Origin: Rhynchospora pubera
Taxonomy: Eukaryota > Streptophyta > Magnoliopsida > Poales > Cyperaceae
DNA length: 64,000 nt
Assembly (NCBI GenBank): GCA_028095005.1
Contig: CM051460.1
Span: 72,703,676 to 72,767,675, forward strand
Direction: 5' to 3'
Each line of letters starts with the position of its first letter. Positions within the stretch are counted from its first letter, which is position 1. Below are positions 26,701-37,544 of the stretch, piece by piece. Both the position numbers and the translations under genes were made by a program. Under the pieces are notes generated by a model. That model was not told the origin of the DNA and searched no databases. It was given only the letters and a program-made list of their open reading frames with translations.

Positions 26701-29356
26701 CATTTGGTATCCTTTGCAACTCAAAGCCTACCAGTCATACATTTAAGTAGTACCACTGCCTTATGCACTGTGTCGATTTCTGAAACTCTTTTGGTTTCAG
26801 GTTCATATTCGATGCTATGCACGCTGTGACTGGGGCATATGCAAAGCCCATTTTCGTGGATCAGCTTGGAGCTAATCCGGTTAGTTTCAAACTTATATTT
26901 TCGATATTATTTAATTAATACAGTAATCCATTTTCTCATGTAATGAATTAGCCTTTGGTCTAATGGCCACTGCAATGAAACCTTAAGTGGGAGGTCATGG
27001 GTTTGAAGATTTGTCATAGAAATTAAAACTAAAATTAAAATTGGGAGGCTTGGCCCCACTTTTATAAGAAAAATGAAAAAGAACTAAGTTTGTTTCATTT
27101 GATTTTCTTTTTTTCTTTTTCAGAGTTGCATTATGAATGGGGTGCCCTTAGAAGATTTTGGTCACGGTCACCCTGACCCGAATCTGACGTAAGTAAAAAG
27201 TGGTTTCTTGATTTTGTATATTTATTACAATGAAAATGTGAAATATATATACAAATAATTGGCAGGTATGCTAAAGAGCTTGTACAGATAATGTATGGGA
27301 GCAATGCTCCAGACCTTGGAGCAGCCAGCGATGGTATGTATTTTTTTGTACTTTGTTCTGGAATTTATTAAAGGTTAAATTTATTTCTTGCATTTTTAGC
27401 ATGTTATTGTTACTCTCGATGGTTTCAACAAGTCCTTCCAGTCATAATTGTTGAGAATTAACAGAATTTTTATATAAACATGTAGGTGATGGAGACCGGA
27501 ACATGATACTTGGAAAAGGTTTCTTCATAACGCCTTCGGATTCTGTTGCAATTATTGCAGCCAATGCACAGGCTGCTATTCCTTATTTCAAATCTGGTCC
27601 CAAGGTAAGTTTCTTGCATGACTTTTTGTTGATATTTCCTCTTCAAGTTGACAAATTTCACTCTAATTCAATCGATGAAAAATTATATTCCAGGGACTTG
27701 CTAGGTCAATGCCCACAAGTGGAGCCCTTGACCGAGTTGCCTCAAGACTACAGCTCCCCTTCTTTGAGGTATGTAAATGAAATTGGTACCATTAAAAACT
27801 GAACCAGGGTTAGACAATGGGAACTTATGTGATATTTTTACATTTAATGTAGGTGCCCACTGGGTGGAAATTTTTTGGGAACTTAATGGATGATGGCAAG
27901 CTCTCAATCTGTGGAGAGGAAAGCTTCGGTACGGGTTCCGACCATATCCGTGAAAAGGATGGGATCTGGTGAGAATTTTTATTCAGAACAGAAAAAAAAA
28001 AATTCTGAATTTCTAATCATTTTTTGTTGCTTTTGTTATTCAGGATTCTTATCTGGTTTTCTGTTTCTTTCTGTGACACTGACATCTATCTCCCTGTTCT
28101 CCTCTTAACTTGCATTTACTGTACCAGTGCTGTGGCAAATTGATTTAACAATGCCTGAAGTCCTAAGAACTAATACATGATATGAAATTTTACAGGGCTG
28201 TATTGGCATGGCTCTCCATAATTGGAGAGAAAAATAAGGGTCGAAAGGTAGGAGAGAAGTTGGTGTCAGTGGAGGATGTAGCAATGGAGCACTGGTCAAC
28301 CTTTGGTCGTAATTTCTTCTCAAGATACGACTATGAAGTATGGAATTTTTTGTCTTCTTTTTTGTTGAATTTTCCTCTGTGGGAAATGGTAATTTACATT
28401 TGCTTCTTTTTGCTAATGTTCTCGTTCGTTGCTGCTTGTAGGAGTGTGATTCCAGCAAGGCAAATCAAATGATCGAGTATCTCCGTGATTTGATTTCCAG
28501 GAGCAAACCTGGAGATGCATTCGGTTTGTTCCTTTTCATTTTCATTTTCGGAAATAAAGATATTGATATAGAGTGTTATACTTCCAATTTCTTGCTAATA
28601 TTTTAAATATTTTGTTGCAGGAAACTACACACTTAAATTTGCAGATGATTTTGCTTACACCGATCCTGTAAACAACACCCCCTTCCCCCATTTTGAAAAC
28701 CTTGATTTAATAGCCAATTGATTTTTTTTTTCGGTTACAAATTTAGTCACAAAGCTAACTTCAAAATTGATATATGCATAGTACAAATAAGAAATGGAGT
28801 GAGCATAACATAAACCTATAGTTTATAACCTTTACAGTACATTTAGGTTTTTTTTCCTAATTAAAATTCAAAACTGAAACTAATGTCTAATATGTGAAAT
28901 TGATTAATGTAGGTTGATGGGAGCGTTGCGACTAAGCAAGGACTTCGTTTTGTTTTTGCGGACGGCTCAAGAATAATATATAGGCTATCGGTAAGTAGCT
29001 AAAAGAATTTGTAATTACTATATTTCTATTGTGCTTATCTATTATAAATTAGGAAAATAAATTTTCTTTGAGTGTGTATCTTTGATGTGTTATATTAGGG
29101 GACTGGATCAGCTGGTGCGACAATAAGGATGTACATTGAGCAGTTTGAACCAGATGCTTCCAAGCATAAAGTTGACGCACAAGTTGCACTGAAGCCACTG
29201 ATAGGTGAAGCATTATATTTAGTTTTTTCTCGTGAAGTGAGAAAATAATGAATAATTGTCTTACATGGTATTTGTTTTGTTTTGACAGAATTGGCTTTGT
29301 CGATCTCAAAGCTGGAGCAATTCACTGGAAGACAGAAGCCAACTGTCATCACTTGA
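23746..29356 (+). CDS. PGMP: Plastid phosphoglucomutase, complete, 22 exons
   Basis: Interconverts glucose 6-phosphate and glucose 1-phosphate, feeding starch synthesis in the plastid. My model gives 611 aa (Arabidopsis plastid enzyme 623). Residues 1 to about 50 are Ser/Arg-rich, a transit peptide. Motifs: SASHNPGG near 167 (phosphoserine), DGDGDR near 334 (metal), GEESFGTGSDH near 420 (sugar), SGTGSAGATIR near 553 (phosphate). Exons: 23746-23913, 23990-24055, 24158-24202, 24598-24690, 24781-24833, 25026-25077, 25474-25542, 26011-26079, 26170-26292, 26385-26437, 26801-26879, 27124-27188, 27266-27333, 27486-27604, 27694-27768, 27853-27968, 28196-28337, 28442-28523, 28621-28667, 28913-28990, 29099-29204, 29289-29356. 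All borders are GT-AG and the frame stays open. The cytosolic isoform lacks the transit peptide. Degenerate copies of several exons lie downstream at 34957, 36029 and 40998. Confidence 0.97.
26945..27075 (+). mobile_element. Possible tRNA-derived SINE in phosphoglucomutase intron 11
   Basis: TGGTCTAATGG fits an A-box and GGTTTGAAG is a degraded B-box about 40 bp downstream, followed by A-rich text. No target duplication was found, so this is a weaker call than the SINE at 23003. Confidence 0.45.
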
Positions 29357-29491
29357 GAGCAATTCACTGGAAGACTGTTGTACTTTGTAGCAGGATGTCT
29401 TTTTAATTTTTCTGTTTTGTCTTTTCCGTTTTTGACCGGGAATTTTTTCTGGTATATGAGGAAGAGAACAGTGTGAATGTAATTATTATAT

Positions 29492-29497
29492 AATAAA
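29492..29497 (+). terminator. Polyadenylation signal of phosphoglucomutase
   Basis: AATAAA lies 136 bp after the stop codon in a T-rich 3' untranslated region. It is the best canonical signal nearby. Confidence 0.5.
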
Positions 29498-29499
29498 GG

Positions 29500-30936
29500 A
29501 TGTTAGTTATAATTTTAACTACCAGTTTTCTGGAATAAGGTTAATTATGTTTCTTGTTAATGAATAATAAGTATTATCTTAGTCTGGTATATCGTTCAGA
29601 CTTTGACTAAGAGTTGACTTGCCCCCATCTATATTATCTCATTGTAAGCTGTTTGATGAAAGGTTTATGAAAAGAAAAAGGTAAGCTGCAGCTTGTATTT
29701 GCCCAAGGACCTTTGCTATGATGGCATGTTACCTGAAATTAGAACCAGAGGCTTTCCGAATTATCGAGGACAGGGTGGTATTATAAATTTTACTTTTTCA
29801 CAAGTTAAGATAGAGATATAAGTCCTGCAATTTTAGAGTGGATTTTACTTCCTGCTGGAATTGGGAATTAAGTTTTAGTTTATTTAATGTTGTAACTGGC
29901 TTTCTTTCTCAGATAATTACCAGATAATTGCCACTGGCACAAGCAATAGGTTGGTTCACCTAAATATCGTGCCAAAAGCGAAAAAGCTCCAGGCAAAGAA
30001 AAAAATAAAATAAGAAAAGAATAGAAAAAAGGGGGAACTCTAAGTTACAGAAACTTGTCAGACCAGCATCCAGACCAGTATCTGTACTGAAAGTTTCCGG
30101 AATGTTGGGACTTCAAACATATAGCCTTGTAGATGCCAAGAAAATATAATATGATGATTATCAAATAGCATTACTGGTTTGGTCACTTTGGTGTAAATTT
30201 ATTTCTCTCTTTTTGGAGTTCAATTTAGTTTCACAGTTCCTTAAGACTTTAGAGCTCAACATGCCCTCCATCAAAAATTCCCAGAAAATTCCAATTTCTT
30301 CCCTTCTTTTATGTAGTCTTTTGTCCTTTGGTGTTTTATTTTTTGAAGATTGTTGTAGCCAATCCAATTAATTTCTAACCTAAGTTAATAGTTACAACTG
30401 CAATAGCTTACTGTGAAACCGGCATACACCAAAGTTGCTAGTGAGACTGACAATAAAAGAACAGTTAAAAAAAAAACACAAAAAGTGACCAGCTTAGTAC
30501 TGGTCATGCCGTTTCTAGTAATTTACAAGAACATGAGGATTTATTTCCAAATTTCGTCGCATGCTTTCTATTGCACAGGATGTATCATGTGATCCTAGAT
30601 ACGCAAATGGGATCGGGAATCCTACGGCACACCGCCCGGCCAACCCCTCACGATGATATTATATATACGTACATAATTATTTGATTCTATAATTTATTAA
30701 TATTTTATGTATAAAGAAATTTAGAATTATATATATTTTAAATGTTAGAAATTTAACAATAGGGTTATACGTCTAATAAATAAACAGGATTTTTTTTTTT
30801 AAATTTCGAAGATTTTAAGGGGTTATCTTCAGATGGAGAAAATTTGAGGTTATATCTAATTTTCCAATTAAGCATTTGCAGGCTTCAAACTTCAAAAAAC
30901 CGGAGCGCTTGAATTACTCTTGTAGTTGTAGTAAAA
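29500..30936. other. Intergenic region, no gene seen
   Basis: AT-rich, without coding signatures on either strand. Short reading frames (for example minus strand 30161-30367) have no family features. Confidence 0.5.
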
Positions 30937-31339
30937 ATTGAGATGGGCTAAAATCAGCCACGACTGAACCGTCAGCTACGATCAAATCTCAATTTTCGAG
31001 ATTCTAATAGTCGATCCGAACCGTTCAATGTGTTCTCCATATTGAAATCTCACTGGAGACAAAATTTTACATTTTTCTGATTTTATTTACTATTTTTTTT
31101 TGAGATTTTTAAAAATCATAGTTATTGAAGGGTCCAGAATTATTTAGATTAAGAATTTTATAAAATATAAAAAAATACTAAAAAATTTCAGAAAAATATA
31201 AAATTTTGTCTCCAACGAGATTTCAATATGGAGAACACATTGAACAGTTCGGATCGACTGTTAGAATCACGAAAATTGAGATTTGATCGTAGCTGACTGT
31301 TGCATCCATTAGTCGTGGCTGATTTTAGCCCATCTCAAT
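30937..31339. mobile_element. Foldback element (403 bp), relative of 7125-7526
   Basis: Inverted ends: ATTGAGATGGGCTAAAATCA at the left, its complement at the right, with homology running most of the way to the centre. Internal text matches the element at 7125: GATCCGAACCGT, an AAAAATATAAAATTT tract and GAGATTTCAATA. No 9-bp target duplication is visible here, so the assignment to Mutator-like elements rests on the relative. Confidence 0.8.
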
Positions 31340-31775
31340 AATGAATTATGTCAGTCGGAATAAAAAAATAATGTGCGGGAACATATATATGCATTTCAGC
31401 CTTATATTTCATTTAGATAAAAAAATCTCAAATTTGATCTTTTTCTTTGAATTAGCAATGAAATTTATACTTAAATTAAATGGAATCACAATACTAATTA
31501 AATGAATCTCTCTGACGAGGCTTTTTATTTAAAAAAAATTCCCTATGCAGATTATATCAGTTTTCTGATTCGAGGACTGATCACTATTCACTAGTTAGAT
31601 ACTCGTAACAATTGTTCAAGCATAATTGCTTTGGCAAGCTGCGGTTGCGATAATTTACTAATTCGACACGGCAATTACTTCTAAGTATTATAAACATACA
31701 TATTAACACACAGAAATCAAAATATCGCAAACATAAGTAGCATTAACATACAAATTTCTTCTTCTTCTTCTTCTT

Positions 31776-31925
31776 GGAGCCGTTTGGATTGAAGTTGGAA
31801 TTTGAAGAATTTGGAGCATAAATTTATTATAAACAATCCAAACTCTTCAAAAAGTTACACACTTACCAATAAATTTATGCCTAGTAATAAAAAATTTTCT
31901 AAATTCCTAAGCGATCCAAACGGCC
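31776..31925. mobile_element. Tourist-like MITE, copy 1
   Basis: Ends GGAGCCGTTTGGATT and GATCCAAACGGCC are inverted. The interior AACAATCCAAACTCTTCAAA followed by AGTTACACACTT is shared with MITEs at 41290, 41421 and 43604. No clear target duplication. Confidence 0.65.
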
Positions 31926-32061
31926 TATTATTATCAGCACGTGTTCTGTGAAAAATAAAAGAATAAGCTATACACCAAAGACTAACTATATAGAAAAACA
32001 AATAAATCTTAAAATATAATTAAAACAAACTATTCGATATTTTCATTCTAAATATAATTAT

Positions 32062-32445
32062 TCATTGATTGTAATGGCGACAATACATGAACATGGTGAG
32101 TGCATCGGTCTCTCCAATAGGCCGACCGACAAGGGTCTCATGGCATCGGTCTGCGGGATATCTGCTAGTGATGTACTCAAATGCCTTACAACAACCAGGC
32201 CAAATCGCAAGCTCGAAGAAAGAAACTCTGCCCCTAGTTACAAGCGCATTTTTTACATGGTGTAAGCATGTTTTGTGACGGTCGAGTTCAGTTAGATGTC
32301 GGAGGCACGCGAACTTTGCCTTATCTTCAATTAGAAATTTCGCTGGTTGTGGCATGATTGCTCTGAAGGAGACCATATTTTCGGCATGTACCAAGGTGAG
32401 GAGGAGGAGCACAATGGTCAATGTAGCAGTAGACATGATATTCAT
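32062..32445 (-). CDS. Secreted prolamin-like (ECA1 gametogenesis-type) peptide
   Basis: A complete intronless gene of 127 aa. Residues 1-21 are a clear signal peptide (hydrophobic TLTIVLLLLTLVHA, cleavage before E). The mature part has six cysteines in the order CLRHL, TCLHHV, GCCKAF, RCHETL and YCRHYN, matching the prolamin-like domain family of small secreted reproductive-tissue proteins (ECA1 type, relatives of egg-cell EC1). Family members act outside the cell, often in ovule or pollen interactions. Expression and partner cannot be told from sequence. The start is the first ATG and gives the signal peptide directly. It stands alone, opposite in strand to its neighbours. The family call is good; a more distant cysteine-rich peptide class remains possible. 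Confidence 0.8.
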   Translation of the reverse strand: MNIMSTATLTIVLLLLTLVHAENMVSFRAIMPQPAKFLIEDKAKFACLRHLTELDRHKTCLHHVKNALVTRGRVSFFELAIWPGCCKAFEYITSRYPADRCHETLVGRPIGETDALTMFMYCRHYNQ

Positions 32446-33090
32446 GAGATTTAAGGTCCTGAGCTTGTTCTGTGTGGAGAAGCTAGCATTTGTTTTCAGG
32501 TTGGTTTGATAGAATTTGTTTGAGGTCGATCGTGTAACTTGTGTTGAGAATTTACTTTTCGATGTTACTTGTGCCTAATTACTTTAATGAGAACTTAATA
32601 TGCTGGAGTTTTGTTTCTTCTTATTTATTATTTTTTTATGGGCCATGTCTTCTAATTTCTCCATAAACAAAGTTACATTTACGAAGCTTTAGTGCATATA
32701 TATGACGTGGAAAATATGATAGTGTACTTTGTAATTTTATAGTTTAGTACAAAGAAATACAATTGTCATCGAAATAAAGTAAATTAGTGCTACAAAATGT
32801 AGTTTTGCACGATGGGATTTTAAAAGTAAAATAGCAATAGAAAATTACAAAAATAATCCAAACATTGTATGTTGTCCTCGCTAAACCTCTTCCTAAAACC
32901 ATCCCCTTTTTAAAAGAAAAAAGAAACAACCTTTATTTTAAATAAACTCAACAGCGTAAAAAAAGAATAAAAGCCCATTTCCAATATGTATCATTTGATT
33001 CTTCAGTTAACAAAAAAAAGTCCAAACATTTATTTATCACACACTTAAAGTTCGGTTCGAATTTTGCATTGCTCCAAACATTTATTTATC
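32446..33090. other. Promoter of the prolamin-like gene and AT-rich intergenic DNA
   Basis: The upstream region of the minus-strand gene at 32445 begins here. Beyond about 32650 it is AT-rich with no gene evident. Confidence 0.4.
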
Positions 33091-33099
33091 CAGATTCTG

Positions 33100-33415
33100 T
33101 GTGCGCTGGACGGTCCCGCGCGGCACAGGATCTAGATTCCCTAAACCCGAACCCGTCGCATGTAACTATGTAATTTAAGTGGGTTTATACCCGCTGTCAC
33201 GTCACGTGGCATCGCCTCTCTGCCGCCTGACGCCACGTTACCTCTCCTCTGCCGCGTGGCTACTCTCCTCCTCACTTCTCAGGTTCTATAAATCGATGCA
33301 AGCTGAATTGGGCAAGAGCATCTCTCCCTATTCTCCTTCTTTGTGCGCGCGCGTAGCGTTCTGGTGGGTGTAGGTTGTGGCTTGTTGCCTCTCTTGATTT
33401 TATAATTTGGTAAGG
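33100..33415 (+). promoter_or_regulatory. Orphan promoter and untranslated first exon
   Basis: A GC-richer island. It contains a G-box (TCACGTGGCATC at about 33204), further ACGT-type cores (GCCACGTTAC, CCGCGTGGC), a TATA-like TCTATAAAT at about 33285, and a pyrimidine-rich leader (CTCTCCCTATTCTCC). A donor-like TTTGGTAAGGG follows near 33407. No matching coding exon follows; degenerate phosphoglucomutase pieces come next. It may be the promoter of a lost or non-coding gene. Confidence 0.45.
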
Positions 33416-34956
33416 GACCAATTTCTCTTTGTTTAATTCGGACTGCTGTTAGCCGCTTAGTCTGGTTATTCCTAAAGCAATTACTTTCAAATTTTCAAAA
33501 ATAAATTATAATGGAGCCGGGTTTCACCTCTTGGTAAACAGAATTAGAGCTTTAACCCTGATTCTTCCATTATTTGTGTGCATGCATATAAGTATATAAC
33601 TCTTCTGGCTGGGAATCATAGACAATTTGTTGATGCTTATAGAGCTTAAGTTTCCTTTTTGTTCATCTAGATTAAAAATTCAATTTGTTTTGACTTTTTT
33701 ATTAATTTGTCCCTGGCAAAAAGGGGTTTAAAAATTCGATTTGTTAATTACATTTGATGAATCCCATCTGGAAATAGAAAACAACCAAATAAGTTTCTTT
33801 TCTAATTTCTTTTCTTATTCCCTTCTAAATTGGTTCTCAACATTTCACACCCTGGCCTGTGATTTTTTTTCTCCGGCAGAGCCTGTCAGTTGAATTGTGC
33901 CTATTTAAATTGAATTCACACTAGGACTAGCATTATTTTACCTCTTATGTTATCTGAGTTGGGCAATATCATAACTCTGCCAATGTTGTTTGGTCCTTTA
34001 AATATTTAGTATACTCTTATACAAGAGAGAGACGGACATATAATCTAAGTTTTTTTATCCTTCCATTTCTGACCAATATCCGGAACTCACGCCAAAGGAA
34101 CTTGTCATGCGATGCATGCTCACTTCACAAGGTCCATATTATAGTTTTTCCAAGCTATCAATTGCAATAATTCTGATGGAAATGCTCAGTTGTCAATTGG
34201 TAAAGATGAAGAACTTTTTTTTTATCTTTCCTTTCCTAACTTTCCTATATTCAGAACTCACACCAAAGGAACTAATTTTCATGCATGCTCATTCAAAAAG
34301 GTCCATATTATAGTTTTCCAAGCTATCAATTCCAATAATATTGATGGAATTGCCCAATCAATTGGTAAAGATAAAGAAATTTTAACTTCCGTTTAAATTC
34401 TGATGCTAAACACACATCAAAACTATTTTTATCTATTACAACTCATGGGTTTCTTTGTTTTACATAGTCAAGTTAGTTTGGGTCAAATGATAATGTCTAT
34501 TTCTAACATAACAACATTATGCATTATATCCAATACATCACGTGTAGTTTTTGATTTATATGATGCCTCTTTACCCTTGCTACTTTAAGACTTGGTTAAG
34601 AGGACTTCTATACCCCGCAAATTTACTCTGCGGAACAGTCTTTAATCTAAATTATTGTAGGTTTTAGTGTTCTAATTTCTACTTTTTTGATAGGTCACAG
34701 GAAAAAAGATCTATAGGAATATAGACGCTAAGTATGAGAATACAGGTCATTACTTCATATGGATAATGCATTATTTTGGCTTGAGCAGTCTAGAAAAGTA
34801 AAGTAAGTAGTTTCATGTCTGAGGTTAAATTTTAAATTACCAATTTTATCAGTTAACTGGTATATAACTAGATTGTATTTTGTGTTTTCTATTATTTATA
34901 AGGAATGTTTTCTTAATTCATTGGTCTTACAAGTTCTTTTTTTTTTTTTTGGATAG
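33416..34956. other. Intron-like or intergenic DNA with a tandem duplication
   Basis: T-rich, intron-like text without coding exons. It contains the pair of repeats at 34083-34385 and a module CAAATTTACTCTGCGG near 34617 that recurs elsewhere in the window. Confidence 0.45.
34083..34385 (+). repeat. Tandem duplication, period about 170 bp
   Basis: GAACTCACGCCAAAGGAACT at 34083 recurs as GAACTCACACCAAAGGAACT near 34255, and AGCTATCAATTGCAATAAT recurs as AGCTATCAATTCCAATAAT. About 130 bp is alignable. It is not related to the 172-bp satellite. Confidence 0.8.
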
Positions 34957-35024
34957 AATTGGCTTTGTCGATCTCAAATCTGAAGCAATTCTCTGGAAGA
35001 CAGAAGCCAACTGTCATCACTTGA
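34957..35024 (+). pseudogene. Detached copy of phosphoglucomutase last exon
   Basis: A 68-bp block matches exon 22 (29289-29356) in length, phase and stop codon, with about three differences by eye, including K-to-N and E-to-K changes. The AG acceptor and a T-rich tract precede it. The other 21 exons are absent upstream, so it cannot make an enzyme. It is far better preserved than the exon 13-17 remnants that follow. Confidence 0.9.
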
Positions 35025-35185
35025 GAACAACTGTAAGAGACTGATGTATTATATATGTATTTGATGGGTATTATACGTTGGTCGTAGTGGTATGTTGAAA
35101 AACGGAATAGAAAAGAAATAATAACAGAAATATTTTTTTTTTTTTAAAAAAATATATTCTACAGCATTACAAAGTATAATATCAG

Positions 35186-35189
<4 letters not shown>

Positions 35190-35241
<52 letters not shown>

Positions 35242-35257
35242 TTATATTTCAGCCGAA
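35190..35257. repeat. (AT)n microsatellite
   Basis: An uninterrupted AT dinucleotide run of about 60 bp, ending in a T-run. Confidence 0.95.
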
Positions 35258-36028
35258 GTTATCTGGTTAACACTATAGGCCTATAGCCCAGTTCGGGATG
35301 CAGTATGGTACAGTAATCTTACTTAAAAAGTGTTTCTGGGATTTTTAAAGCTGTTCTTAACAAGGAGATTTGACAAAACAGCATTGGTGTTCAACTAAGT
35401 ATTAACTGTTGTTACCTATATATCGGTCAATTGGACTTTCTGAAAGTTAGATTACAGCAAATTTAATCTGCGGGATTAGTCTCTGTTCTTTCAGTTGATG
35501 TGTATAGAGTCACTGTCGTCAAATAAGTTTGGCTTTCAATGTATCTTCCTCCTAGAAATTATAAATTCAATGTTAAATACATGTTATCTATTACTGAAAA
35601 TCTGGAACAAATATTTCAATCTTTGTTCCTGTATATGCTTACCTAAATTCTTACATCTTTTGTAGTTTCATTTTGTTGTTTCATTTCTATGTTACTGTAG
35701 ACTCCAAGAAAAAGATGTGCAATGACTTTGAAAAAAAATGCTAGATATGAGAAGGCCAGATGTTCATTTGAAGTTTAACTCCATCCTGCATTATTTGGCT
35801 TGAGCTGTCTAAAAAAAGGTAGTTCTCTCCTGAATCCAAATCTGGGTCCAAACTTTAAAATGTGCTATTTATCACTTAAACTTGGCAAAACTAGATTTTG
35901 TTTTGCTTTTTCTATTATTTAGAATGTATTTTCTCTTTTTACTTACCTTTTAAATTGATGACAGCAGTTTACCAGAAAAGAGTACCATGATTTGTTCTAA
36001 TTAGTTCATAGTTTTTGTTGATAATGAA

Positions 36029-36755
36029 GATGCTTCAGACATTGAAGCAGCTAGTAATGTTATACATTTTTGCAAATGGTTGCTTGGATTTTATTAAAGG
36101 TTTATTTTTTATTGGAATATTTAACATGTTATTATTATTATTATAACCCTCCATGGGTTTTAATAAACTCGAGAATTTATAGAATTGTACAAAACATGTA
36201 GGTGATAGAGACTCAAGCATGGTGCTTGGATTATTGCGGCCAATGTACTGGCTGGGATTTCCCTATTTCAGATTTGCTACCAAGGTAAGTTTATTTCATG
36301 ACATTTTTCTTATATTTACTCAGTTCACAAATTTGACTCAAACCAAACTCAAGAGAACTTATTCACAACTTCTTTTTAAGTCAATGTGTAAAAATTGTAT
36401 TCCAGGCACTTATTGTTGATTCAACAAGTTAGGCCCTTGACTATTGACAATTTTTACCATTACAAGCTCATTGAGATAACAGAATGGAAATTTCTGAGAC
36501 CTTTTGAATTTAATATAGGTGGCAACTGGCTGGAAATTTCTTGGCAATATAATGGATGACGGTAAGCTGTAGATCTGTGGAGGAGAGAGCTTCGGTACGG
36601 CTTCTGATCATGGTGAGAATTTCACTCAGAGTAACTTAAGATTTTTTTGTTGCTTTTGCTGGTTGAACTCCTCAGATCTAATTCTTGATTTGAAATTTCA
36701 CAGGTTTGTATTGGCTTGGATCTGACAACTGCGACAAAAAAATAGAGGCCTAACA
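36029..36755 (+). pseudogene. Phosphoglucomutase pseudogene fragment (exons 13-17), unit 1
   Basis: Remnants appear in gene order. Exon 13 end GCTTCAGACATTGAAGCAGC is at 36029. Exon 14 pieces lie at about 36199-36283 (GGTGATAGAGACTCAAGCAT, GCGGCCAATGTACTGGCTGG). Exon 15 traces are near 36404. Exon 16 is at about 36520-36613 (CTGGCTGGAAATTTCTTGGC) and contains an in-frame stop (AAGCTGTAG). Exon 17 start TTTGTATTGGCTTGG is near 36705. Introns are kept, so this is a DNA duplicate, not a retrocopy. Exons 1-12 and 18-21 are missing. Confidence 0.88.
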
Positions 36756-37544
36756 GAAGAGAGCAGGGGCGTCAGTGAATTATGTGTGCTAGTTTACTGT
36801 CTTCATGGGTGTAGAGAAGAGGGAAGCTGTGGAATTTAGGCTGCATTCTACTATCTTTTCTCTGTATTTTGGAATTGAGAAATTCCAGTGCTAGTTTTAT
36901 GTTTTCGGTATATTTTTTTCTTTCTTAATTAGCTAATTAATTACTGTTCGTGTAATATCGTGATGTCTAAATTTAATGCTATTTTTTTATTAAATGAATT
37001 CGATGCTAATTAGTATATAACTAGGGATAGTGCGAGTGTTCATGAACATGTTTAAGAATTCAAATAACAATAAAATTAACAAAAGATGCTAAACCATTAA
37101 AAAGCTAAAATGGTGTGGCAATTGAAGCCTGTCCAAGGCTCCAAGCCACTGTACTCAATACTCTCAAGAAAGTGTTGATTGTGAGTTCTTATTCATATAA
37201 ATCGCCCCAGCCCCAAACCCAAAAAAAAGGGACAAATGCAGAAGAAATTATATCGATAAAACATGTCAAATACCAGGACCCCTATCATTAAATTCTGGAA
37301 AACAACAACCAGTGCATTACTTTAGCGGTCAATGTAGTTTCAACTTTCAAGTAATCATGCACCAAACCAAGCAAGCTACTCAACTAATTAATAACAATAA
37401 CCAAAAAAAAAAAAATAATAATAATAACAATGCGCTTGTAGGCATACGCACGCACAAAATTAAACTAATTCATCGTTAGACATCAAGGCACAATTCACTA
37501 TATGAAATATAGCTAAATGCTAAGATAATTCTCTACTGCACATC

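Noticed and set aside
36219..36419. Open frame over the pseudogene exon 14 copy
   Set aside because: It is out of the original coding frame and interrupted; similarity to exon 14 is at DNA level.
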